NCBI GenBank assembly: GCA_964459305.1
Contig: CAYWNA010000286.1
Coordinates: forward strand, 1-16,333
Source of the DNA: CAYWNA01 sp964459305
GTDB lineage: Bacteria > Planctomycetota > Planctomycetia > Pirellulales > Pirellulaceae
Length of the DNA stretch: 16,333 nucleotides
Reading direction: 5' to 3'
The notes beneath the pieces were generated by a model. That model was given only the letters and a program-made list of their open reading frames with translations, was not told where the DNA came from and made no database searches. Of this stretch, positions 1 to 6,512 are shown one piece after another (the first letter of the stretch is position 1; the number at the start of each line of letters is the position of its first letter). The position numbers and the translations under genes were made by a program.

Positions 1-1
1 C

Positions 2-358
2 GCCATTCCATCTCCGCGGGCCGCCACCACGCCGAGCCGTTTGCAACGACATCAGACCCGAGGGAATCGGTTGTCGGTGGTGCGCCAGTTCTGTCGCTAT
101 TTGCGTCAATTCGAATCGGAGTGCTACGTTCCGGAGCGAATGCTGGCGGCGGAACGAAGAGCTCCTCGTATTCCCCACATCTATACGAAGGATGAAATCA
201 AAGCCCTCCTCAAAGCCGCCCGCGATTTACCGCCCTCCGGTTCCCTCAAGCCAAGAACTTACTCCACGCTTTTCGGGTTACTCTACACAACCGGACTGCG
301 TTGCGGCGAGGCCTTCGCCTTGAATCTGGGCGATGTCGATCTCCGTCAAGGCAACTGA
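2..358 (+). pseudogene. Tyrosine recombinase (phage-type integrase), truncated at both window edge and 3' side
   Basis: The reading frame is open at the left edge, so the true start lies outside the window; the TTG at 41 is only the first start-like codon inside it. The visible protein has the end of an N-terminal SAM-like DNA-binding domain (NRLSVVRQFCRYL) and the start of the catalytic domain (IYTKDEIKALLKAA, then TTGLRCGEAFAL). The Arg of TGLRCGE (codon 299-301) is the first catalytic Arg of tyrosine recombinases. The frame ends at 358 right after DVDLRQGN. Intact family members continue for roughly 150 more residues holding the HxxR, second His and nucleophilic Tyr, all absent here. The following sequence encodes a glycosyltransferase fragment in another frame, so this is a recombined remnant and cannot be active. 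Confidence 0.8.
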
Positions 359-1047
359 GGGACATTCGCCGACGAGACTGGAAGGCCCGTTTCTACCGGC
401 TGATTCGACACCCGAACAAACCCAAGCTCACGGGCGGGAACTGCGGCATTTGGCGCGAGGATTTCGAGCGGATCAATGGGTTCGACGAGAACTTCGAGGG
501 CTGGGGAGGAGAGGACACTGACCTGGGCCGGCGGCTGCGCCGAGCGGGTGTTCAAATCGAGTCCATCCTGAGATGGACGCACACCTATCACCTATGGCAC
601 GCACCTGATGCTTCGGCTCCCCGTCGAATCCGTGACGGCGTCAATCAACCGTATTTTCACCGCAAGCTCCAACTCACGAAATGCGTGGACGGTCTTGCGA
701 GGCGAAGACTCGACGAGATTCGCGTTATACCCGTTGGCTGGCCCGACCAGCCCGAAAGGAGTGAAGGTCTCTTGGAATCGTGCAAACGGACGCTGTTGGC
801 GGGAGATCACGGCGTCACCAGGCATCACCCGGATGTCGAGGTCCTTGTTCTCCCTGGTAAAGGAAATTTCACAGGGCAAGCGGACTGCAAGGTTCTGGTT
901 GTGCTCGAAGACTGCCCTCGCGCACGACGCCTAGTGAGTAAAGCAGACGTTGTAGTTGCGGACCAATCCTACCGGAATGTGCCCGACGAATACTCGTTCA
1001 AGTTGAACGACTTTCGCGGTGCCCTGAGTAGTATCGCAGGACGATGA
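358..1047 (+). pseudogene. C-terminal part of a GT-A glycosyltransferase (galactosyltransferase C-terminal type)
   Basis: Recognisable glycosyltransferase sequence begins at about 358-361, directly after the broken integrase; any start upstream (such as 301) lies in integrase sequence read out of frame. At 433-520 the motifs GGNCGIW, INGFDENF and GWGGEDTDLG are the hallmark of the Glyco_transf_7C domain, where the GED acidic cluster takes part in catalysis and the WH segment (HTYHLWHAP, to about 610) closes the fold. The N-terminal nucleotide-sugar-binding half with the DxD motif is missing. The last ~110 residues (about 720-1047) stay open with no odd stops, but I do not recognise a family in them. 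The stop is one base before the start of the next gene, so the fragment was once the first gene of that operon. It is probably non-functional. Confidence 0.75.
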
Positions 1048-1048
1048 C

Positions 1049-1894
1049 ATGATAACCGCAAATACCAAGCACGTTGACGTCTCGAACCTCACGACCGTTA
1101 TCAAGACCTTCGAGCGGCCGAAATCCCTGGGCCGGTTAATTAGGAGCGTGCGACGCTACTATCCTCAAATGAAGATTGTGGTCGCCGACGACAGCCTGCA
1201 TGAAAGCTCGCGAGAAAGTCTGCCCGACGAAGTGGACTATCTGAGGCTTCCGCCCGACTCGGGGGTCGGTGCAGGGCGAAATGCCCTTCTGCAACACGTC
1301 ACCACGCCCTACTTCCTAACCCTCGACGACGATTTCGAGTTGACCGGCAAGACGAGAATCGAACGATTGCTTGAAATCGTGGTACAGGGAAAGGCCACGA
1401 TTGCCGCCGGTGACTGTCTGCGATGCAAGCAGAAACTCTTCCGCGTCAAGCATCGACCCCAGCCGTACTTCGGGACGATTGAGAAGAAGGACGGGCACCT
1501 GGTCCTTTCCCGTGGGTGTCACAGCAGACACGACGGCTACCTGATCTGCGACATCGTGCCCCAGTTCTTCGTTGCAGACACGGCTGCGCTCCAGGCTCTT
1601 GGGGGCTGGGACAGCCGGCTCAAGACAAACGACCATCAAGAGTTCTTCGTCAGGGTCAAGCAACACGGCCTGAAGGTTGCTTACTGCCCCTCCGTGAGCG
1701 TCCTGCACTGGCACACCATGCCCAAGGAGTACGCGAACTATCGGAGAAGAGACCACCGCGCCATAGCGGCTCGGAAGATGGGAGTCACAAGATGGACGGA
1801 GATGGACGGTCGAGTCTTCACCTTTGATCCAGAAGACCACCATCCCGATACCGAAGAGGCGTATGATCCTACTGACTCCCGGAAAGCCGCATGA
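1049..1894 (+). CDS. GT-A glycosyltransferase resembling beta-1,4-N-acetylgalactosaminyltransferase (GT12-like)
   Basis: The 281-residue protein is predicted to move an activated sugar, plausibly UDP-GalNAc, onto a surface glycan in the cytosol. It has no signal peptide or membrane segment. TTVIKTFERPKSLGRLIRSV (15-34) followed by YYPQMKIVVADDS matches the entry strand and first acidic motif of animal GM2/GD2 synthases. GAGRNALL with LTLDDDF (about 74-96) gives the DDD metal and nucleotide-binding site. QFFVADTAAL followed by HQEFFVRVKQHG and VLHWH matches the acceptor half of that family. The start at 1049 lies one base after the previous stop, and the 3' end overlaps the methyltransferase gene by ATGA, so the genes are co-transcribed. 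A generic GT2 assignment is the alternative. The fold is clear; the sugar specificity is inferred from my memory of the family. Confidence 0.78.
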   Translation: MITANTKHVDVSNLTTVIKTFERPKSLGRLIRSVRRYYPQMKIVVADDSLHESSRESLPDEVDYLRLPPDSGVGAGRNALLQHVTTPYFLTLDDDFELTGKTRIERLLEIVVQGKATIAAGDCLRCKQKLFRVKHRPQPYFGTIEKKDGHLVLSRGCHSRHDGYLICDIVPQFFVADTAALQALGGWDSRLKTNDHQEFFVRVKQHGLKVAYCPSVSVLHWHTMPKEYANYRRRDHRAIAARKMGVTRWTEMDGRVFTFDPEDHHPDTEEAYDPTDSRKAA

Positions 1895-2859
1895 AACTAT
1901 CTGATCTATTCAGCCTGCGCCGCTACTGGCGATGTCGTGGGATATTCCGATCGCCGCTGGCCGCTCACTTCCATCTTGCGATGACACGATCGGGTCCGGT
2001 CGACCTGCCGCTTGCCCGTGGCGGCGTGCTTAGTCTGCCAGACGTGCGGAAAGCCCGCAAGATGCTTACCTGGCTGCTGCGTGACAGCCACGGCGGGCAG
2101 ATACGGAGCATTCAGAACGACCTTGTCGAGGTTGAGTATGAGGAATTCAGGATTGCGCTTCCCGCTTCCGGCGAGAGTTTCTTCACTTTCAGCGAAGTGT
2201 TTCTGACAGACTGCTACCAACTCGCCACGATTCGCCGTCCGCTGGGCACCGTGCTTGATCTCGGCGCGAATATCGGTCTCTTTGCTACCCGGGTTGCCCC
2301 GCTGGCCCAGCGGGTTATCTGCGTCGAACCGGTAGGGGCAAACCTGGAAATCGCACAGACGAATGTTCGTCGGGCACAAGTTGCCGAGAAGGTGACGTTC
2401 CACAACCTCGCCGTGGCCGGCCAGTCAGGCCGAACCGAGAGAGTATTCCTCAGCAAGGACAATCGAGGCGGCCACTCGATTTGCCCCGAACACGCCGCAC
2501 GTTGGGGCGCGAACGGGTACGAGGAGATCGCAACGATCAGCCTTGCCGATCTCTTTCAGCGAGAGGCCATCGATCGCTGTTCGTTTCTCAAGTGTGACGT
2601 AGAAGGGGCTGAGTTCGAGATATTCGCCAATGCCCCGCCAGAAGTCCTCGCGCGAATAGACCGAATCGCAATGGAAGTACATCTGACCGTGCCCGAATGG
2701 GGCATCGGGCAACTAAGACGGCTTCGCCAGACACTGGAAGTCGCGGGCTTCCGGATACACCACGACCCTCTCCATGACGGCCAAGGGAACGTGAATCCCG
2801 TGATAATGCTGTCTGCCGACCGGAATCCCCAATCGCAAGGGAAGAGCGCGGCTGCTTAG
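1891..2859 (+). CDS. FkbM-family SAM-dependent methyltransferase
   Basis: A 322-residue class I methyltransferase. Residues 121-131 (VLDLGANIGLF) are SAM-binding motif I, followed by an acidic strand end (VICVEPVGANLEI) that contacts the ribose. FLKCDVEGAEFEIF (232-245) is the signature of the FkbM family, members of which O-methylate sugars of exopolysaccharides, lipopolysaccharides or macrolides. The first ~110 residues are less typical and may contact the acceptor. The start overlaps the stop of the glycosyltransferase gene as ATGA, implying translational coupling. The likely job is methyl capping of the glycan built by the neighbouring enzyme. No signal peptide is present, so it acts in the cytosol. 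The family call is strong; the substrate is unknown. Confidence 0.88.
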   Translation: MKLSDLFSLRRYWRCRGIFRSPLAAHFHLAMTRSGPVDLPLARGGVLSLPDVRKARKMLTWLLRDSHGGQIRSIQNDLVEVEYEEFRIALPASGESFFTFSEVFLTDCYQLATIRRPLGTVLDLGANIGLFATRVAPLAQRVICVEPVGANLEIAQTNVRRAQVAEKVTFHNLAVAGQSGRTERVFLSKDNRGGHSICPEHAARWGANGYEEIATISLADLFQREAIDRCSFLKCDVEGAEFEIFANAPPEVLARIDRIAMEVHLTVPEWGIGQLRRLRQTLEVAGFRIHHDPLHDGQGNVNPVIMLSADRNPQSQGKSAAA

Positions 2860-2919
2860 GCTTTGGGAAGAGACTCCAGTACCATCATCAATCCCTTGTT
2901 CTTGCCGCTGAGTTTGCAT

Positions 2920-3174
2920 CTATCCCAACGCATTGAGAAGTCCGATCAGCGCGGCCCGTTCGTCCGGGCTCAGCTTCGCAAGCAGGCGGAGGGTTTCCAA
3001 TAGGGCACTTCCCGCTTGCTCATCGTTGGTGTTTGGCTGGCTCCCTTTCGTGCCGCAGCCGTCATCGCCGTCCTGGACCGCGCCCAGGAGCGACTGAAGA
3101 ATCAAGGCGGCATCTCGTCCAGAGTTGTCCTGAATCGTCTCCGCTTGGCGGCAGTTTGGGCAAGATTGGGGCAA
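2920..3174 (-). CDS. Small hypothetical ORF with CPNC motif, probably a remnant
   Basis: An 84-codon frame on the minus strand that begins only at TTG (MPQSCPNCRQ). It has a possible zinc-knuckle half site (CPNC, near residue 5), a polar low-complexity middle, and a convincing amphipathic C-terminal helix (LLAKLSPDERAALIGLLNAL). It lies 45 bases downstream of the transposase stop on the same strand, so the IS end must fall in 3175-3219 and may have cut off the protein's N-terminus. I do not recognise a family. It fills most of the 360-base stretch between the methyltransferase and transposase genes, which otherwise shows nothing clear. It could be the tail of a larger protein broken by the IS insertion, or not a gene. 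Confidence 0.3.
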   Translation of the reverse strand: MPQSCPNCRQAETIQDNSGRDAALILQSLLGAVQDGDDGCGTKGSQPNTNDEQAGSALLETLRLLAKLSPDERAALIGLLNALG

Positions 3175-3219
3175 GCAGGGTTACTGATAGTAATTTTGAT
3201 TTCTGTACCAGAACTCAGC

Positions 3220-3723
3220 CTACAAGGGAAAAACCAGGCGCTTCAGGTTCTGTGCTGTTGCGCTCAGGTAGGCCTGGATCTGTACTTTGGCCCTTCCGCG
3301 ATAGCGGGCTCGCGCGAGGCCGTGGTTTTGCTTTGCTTCCGCAAACAGGCCTTCGCACTTCCAGAGGCGCTCGGACATCTTTTTCTTGAACGTCGGATCG
3401 CGCATCCGAGCTTGGACTTGCTCGAATAGGTCCTGATCCAGGCTGCGCATCACGAAACGAGTCGACTTGCGGACTCTTGCCGGGCAAGCCGACCATCTTG
3501 GGCAGTCGCGGCAGTCGGCGGTTAAGCTGGCGTATCTCTTCTGGTTGTCGTGGATTGCCGGATTCGGATGCAAGTACTTTCCTTCGGGACACCGGAAGCG
3601 ATCGTGTTCTTTTTCGTACACGAGCTCGCCTTTGAGGTACTTGCTGTTTCCCACCCGGCCGCTCCAAAGCGGAATGTAGGTCTCTGTTCCCTGTTCCTGT
3701 AAGGCGCGGAGAATCGCCGCCGT
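3220..3723 (-). pseudogene. IS1182-like DDE transposase, 3' fragment
   Basis: On the minus strand the frame runs from about 3723, where an in-frame stop (3724-3726) and unrelated sequence appear, down to the TAG at 3220. It begins ILRALQEQGTETYIPLW, continues with a cysteine-rich segment (CRDCPRWSACPAR) and an FRCPEGKYL motif, and ends with the transposase tail KCEGLFAEAKQNHG, RARYRGRAKVQIQAYL and NLKRLVF. These are the C-terminal features of IS1182-type DDE transposases; the Glu of KCEGLF is the likely third catalytic acid. About two thirds of the protein, including both Asp residues, is missing, so it is inactive. GTG at 3654 is not a true start, because homology extends upstream of it. The outer IS end is lost, so terminal inverted repeats cannot be verified. 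Confidence 0.78.
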
Positions 3724-4085
3724 TCACCATCGCCGCGAACAACGTTTTCCATATTCTGCTGGAGCTTGTGCCTTTCGGAGATGACTGGGTAAACGGCAAG
3801 CCTGACCGCCTGATGATCTTGCGAAGCGATCCTGTGAAACGCCTTGCCCAGCTAGTCTCCACGGATCACGGCGAGACGTTCAATGTCCGGGCTGTCATTT
3901 GCCCCGGTACGATGTTCAACATGGCCAACGTCGAACGTCCCACGGGCGTCAACGACATCCGGAGTGAACCGTCACCGTCCTGGCTCTACTTCGACGGAAG
4001 TGCGGATTACCCACGCGACGGGAAGATCCGCAACAACAACGTGTATTGGGTCAATGGACGTTATCCAACAAAGGGGCAACCATGA
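3723..4085 (+). pseudogene. 3' fragment of a BNR/sialidase-like secreted protein
   Basis: The plus-strand frame becomes protein-like from about 3723 (TIAANNVFHILLELVPFG), immediately where the transposase fragment on the other strand ends. It continues with KPDRLMILRS, STDHGETFNV (an Asp-box-like turn), NVERPTGVNDI, SWLYFDGSADYP and NNNVYW. This pattern suggests the last blades of a BNR-repeat or sialidase-like propeller, though I cannot name a family with certainty. No plausible start is present, and the N-terminal part has been replaced by IS sequence. The GTG at 3768 is an in-frame codon only. The stop (4083-4085) overlaps the next ATG as ATGA, so it was originally coupled to the downstream gene. 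It is almost certainly dead. Confidence 0.6.
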
Positions 4086-5641
4086 AACTTGCGCTGCTTC
4101 CGATCCTGCTGTTCGTACTGCCCGCCACCGTGCACGCTGATGAGCCCATCAACATCGGGTCGCGCCGGGAGCTGTTTGTCGATCGGTATTTGATCGAAAG
4201 ACTCGATGACGCCCGACTCGTTTTGCACCGGCCACAGCCAAGAGAGGTCGTAATGCGCTTCGACAAACCGTGGGAATCCTATGCACCCGGTTATACGACC
4301 GTAATTCAGGACAACGATTGCTTCCGCATGTATTACCGAGCCACACACACGCCGCCGAATTTCGGCGGCAAACGGGACACGCCGCGTCGGCAAGTGACCT
4401 GCTATGCGGAAAGCGCGGACGGCATCAACTGGACTCGCCCTTCGCTCAGCCTCATCGAATTCGAGGGATCGAAGGACAACAACATCATGTGGGACGGTGT
4501 CGGGTCTCACAATTTCAGCGCGATGAAGGACGCCAATCCCAACTGCCCGTCCGACGCGCGTTACAAGGCCGTGGGGCGTGGGAAGCCGTTGGCCAACGAG
4601 CCGAGTCCATACGAGCATGGTCTGTACGTGCTGAAGTCGCCGGACGGAATTCACTGGCGGCCGATCTGTGACAAGCCGGTGATCACCGAAGGCAAGTTCG
4701 ATTCACACAACCTGATGTTCTGGGATGCCGTGCGAGACGTCTATCGGGCGTACTGGCGAGACTCGCGAAGACGCGGCGGCGCGATCCCTGCCGGGCGTGA
4801 TGTGCGGACAGCGATCTCAGAAGACGGCGTGAACTGGAATGAATCGCAGATGCTCCAGTACGAACCCGGCCGTCGCGGTTCGGCAGACACCGACGGCAAG
4901 CCGCATCAGTATTACACCAACGGCATTCAACCTTATCACCGCGCGCCGCACCTTCTGCTCGGATTTCCCATGCGATACATCGACCGCGGCTGGACAGCGT
5001 CCACCGATCAGCTTCCGGCGCCTCGCGATCGCAAACGCGTCTCCAAGCAGCTCCACCGCCTGAGCACAGCATTGACCGACACGCTGCTGATGGTCAGCCG
5101 CGACGGCACACGGTTTCACGTTTGGCCGGAGGCCTTCGTCCGTCCCGGCATCCAGCGGCGCGGCAACTGGTTCTACGGCGATTCAGGCATTGCCCTCGGC
5201 TTCGCGGAAACCAGATCGTCGTTCCACGAGACCGCGCCCAACGAGTTGTCCTTTTACGTCAAGGAAAACACGCGCATTGAGGAACGCGGTCAACTGCGGC
5301 GCTACACGCTGCGCCTGGATGGCTTCGCCTCGCTGGGCGCCTCACTGAAAGGCGGGACCGCGCTGTCAAAGCCGCTGGTGTTCAAAGGCGACCGGCTGGA
5401 AGTCAATTTCTCCACCTCGGCCGGAGGCTCATTGCGAGTCGAGATTCAGGGCGCCGACGGCAAACCAGTTCCAGGGTTCGCGCTGGTCGACTGCAACATG
5501 CAATATGGCGACCAACTCGATCGCATCGTCACGTGGAAGTCCGGCGCTGACGTGAGCCAACTGGCCGACAAACCCGTGCGACTAAAGATCGAACTCAAAG
5601 ACGCGGACCTTTACTCGTTTCAATTCACAAACCAGAACTGA
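4082..5641 (+). CDS. Secreted five-bladed beta-propeller glycosidase-like protein (GH32/GH43 superfamily type)
   Basis: A 519-residue protein. I take the ATG at 4082 rather than 4046 because it starts a clear signal peptide (MKLALLPILLFVLPATVHA, cut near residue 19) and has AAGGGG-like bases upstream at about 4071-4076. After cleavage the sequence RRELFVDRYLIERL, then GYTTVIQDNDCFRMYYRA, CYAESADGINWTRP, SHNFSAMKDANP, LYVLKSPDGIHWRP and FDSHNLMFWDA shows repeating propeller blades with DGI(N/H)W turns. This is the pattern of planctomycete proteins annotated as GH32/GH43-like. The C-terminal ~110 residues look like a beta-sandwich. An acidic catalytic pair cannot be assigned by eye, so hydrolase activity is inference. 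The gene overlaps the preceding BNR fragment and is followed by a REP element, which probably separates it from the next gene. Confidence 0.72.
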   Translation: MKLALLPILLFVLPATVHADEPINIGSRRELFVDRYLIERLDDARLVLHRPQPREVVMRFDKPWESYAPGYTTVIQDNDCFRMYYRATHTPPNFGGKRDTPRRQVTCYAESADGINWTRPSLSLIEFEGSKDNNIMWDGVGSHNFSAMKDANPNCPSDARYKAVGRGKPLANEPSPYEHGLYVLKSPDGIHWRPICDKPVITEGKFDSHNLMFWDAVRDVYRAYWRDSRRRGGAIPAGRDVRTAISEDGVNWNESQMLQYEPGRRGSADTDGKPHQYYTNGIQPYHRAPHLLLGFPMRYIDRGWTASTDQLPAPRDRKRVSKQLHRLSTALTDTLLMVSRDGTRFHVWPEAFVRPGIQRRGNWFYGDSGIALGFAETRSSFHETAPNELSFYVKENTRIEERGQLRRYTLRLDGFASLGASLKGGTALSKPLVFKGDRLEVNFSTSAGGSLRVEIQGADGKPVPGFALVDCNMQYGDQLDRIVTWKSGADVSQLADKPVRLKIELKDADLYSFQFTNQN

Positions 5642-5654
5642 CTATCCCGATTCG

Positions 5655-5745
5655 ACCATCGTTTAACGGCAAGCCGAAGGCGACGGCGCATTCAATTTGA
5701 TAGACTGCTCATGACACCGACGCCTGCGGCTTGCCGTTAAACGAA
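5655..5745. repeat. REP-like palindrome, copy 1
   Basis: A perfect 17-base stem, cgtttaacggcaagccg at 5660-5676 pairing with 5727-5743, continues after one mismatch with five more pairs (aggcg with cgcct) around a loop region of about 40 bases. It differs from copy 2 at 5 of 91 positions, all inside the loop-proximal part, leaving both stems intact. No T-run follows, so an intrinsic terminator is not indicated. It begins 13 bases after the stop of the upstream glycosidase-like gene. Confidence 0.9.
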
Positions 5746-5778
5746 ACAGCCAAACGCATACGACACATAGCAGCACCG

Positions 5779-6404
5779 ATGATTCACGGTTACCACCTCA
5801 TACTTCCGATGTACGGATTTTGGTTGCCCAACGATCCTCGCGGTTCATGGTCCGACTTCGTTCGCACGTGGGAACTCGTCCGTTTTGGAAGGCCATGAAG
5901 ACCATCGAACGTCGCTCGGTGGATGAACTGACAGATGCGGAGCTTCGACAACGGGAAGCAGCGAGGCAGGCGTTGGCCTACCCGCCCGTATCCATTGACG
6001 GGCATCAAGCACTGGCCATCGGTCGTGGGTTTGCCAAACAGGTGAAAAAGAGCAACTATACAGTCTGGGCATGCTCGATCTTGCCGGAACATGCTCACTT
6101 GGTGATCGCTCGGCATACGTACAGAATCGAGCAGATTGCGAATCTCCTCAAGGGTGCAGCGACAAGGCAGATCGTGGAAGAAGGACGGCACCCGCTGGCC
6201 GAACATGCCGAGTCGAACGGGCGACCGCCACGCATGTGGGCGTCGCGCGAGTGGAAGGTCTATCTCGATTGCGAGGAGGCGATTGAAGACGCGATTCGTT
6301 ACGTGGAAGACAATCCTCTGAAGGAGGGCAAGCCGAAACAGAGTTGGTCGTTCATAACTCCGTTCGCCGGTATCCCGCATGGCGGCTGGACAACGTATCA
6401 TTGA
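5779..6404 (+). pseudogene. RAYT / Y1 (HUH) transposase, split by a one-base frameshift
   Basis: The natural N-terminus starts at ATG 5779 (MIHGYHLILPMYGFWLPNDP, then RGSWSDFVRTWELVRFG), the usual opening of RAYT transposases. This frame stops at 5896-5898. The rest continues in the next frame from about 5889 (MKTIERRSV, SILPEHAHLVIARH, NLLKGAATRQI, AIRYVEDNPLKEGKP). One missing base in ggaagg (about 5888-5892) would restore a protein of about 208 residues. The catalytic HAH pair lies at 6090-6098 and the candidate nicking Tyr (RYVEDNP) at 6300-6302, both in the second part. That second part has its own ATG at 5895, overlapping the upstream TGA as ATGA, so a 169-residue catalytic piece could still be made by reinitiation. 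Family role: single-strand nicking and moving of REP hairpins. Sequencing error is the main alternative to real decay. Confidence 0.85.
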
Positions 6405-6408
6405 CCCA

Positions 6409-6499
6409 ACCATCGTTTAACGGCAAGCCGAAGGCGACGGTGTATTCATATTGATAGACTGCTTATGACACCGACGCCTGCGGCTTGCCGTTAAACGAA
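6409..6499. repeat. REP-like palindrome, copy 2
   Basis: Same 17-base perfect stem (6414-6430 with 6481-6497) as copy 1, in the same orientation. In this copy the inner stem is better: after the aggcg pairs and one mismatch, cggtgt pairs with acaccg, so changes against copy 1 improve pairing. It starts 5 bases after the transposase stop and ends 13 bases before the ATG of the ceramidase-like gene. Confidence 0.9.
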
Positions 6500-6502
6500 G
6501 GG
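6497..6502 (+). promoter_or_regulatory. Ribosome binding site overlapping the REP hairpin edge
   Basis: The bases gaaggg lie 10 bases before the ATG at 6513 and are the only Shine-Dalgarno-like sequence there. The first base is the last base of the REP stem, so hairpin folding in the mRNA would lie directly beside, and could influence access to, the initiation region. The site supports 6513 as the start. Confidence 0.5.
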
Positions 6503-6512
6503 CGATTCTCAA

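Larger units (their letters stand above)
5655..6499 (+). mobile_element. REP-RAYT-REP unit (REPtron-like)
   Basis: Two 91-base direct copies of an imperfect palindrome (5655-5745 and 6409-6499) bracket a single Y1/RAYT-type transposase gene, with 33 bases before and 4 bases after the gene. The same repeat orientation and near-identity fit the known association of RAYT proteins with REP/BIME palindromes, in which the HUH enzyme nicks the hairpin DNA. No other copy of the stem sequence cgtttaacggcaagccg is seen in this window. The unit sits between two genes of the secreted-protein run, so it appears inserted into, or expanded within, an intergenic gap. Confidence 0.75.

Noticed and set aside
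2713..2919. Minus-strand frame MQTQRQEQG starting right after the 84-residue ORF stop
   Set aside because: It overlaps the methyltransferase gene antisense for most of its length; another frame nearby (KLSGKNKGLMMVLESLPKA) looks slightly protein-like, but it has no start and no support.
4046..4081. Alternative upstream start of the 4082 gene (MGQWTLSNKGAT)
   Set aside because: It overlaps the end of the BNR fragment, and would place a polar stretch before a complete signal peptide that begins at 4082.
5655..5745. REP copy as an intrinsic terminator of the 4082 gene
   Set aside because: The hairpin has a large loop and no T-run follows; a near-identical copy also precedes a start codon, so a repeat element is the better explanation.
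5790..6413. A long minus-strand frame (207 codons) covering the RAYT gene
   Set aside because: It is longer than either RAYT piece but is antisense to clear HAH and RYVEDNP motifs and shows no protein-like pattern; it exists only because of GC-rich codon bias.
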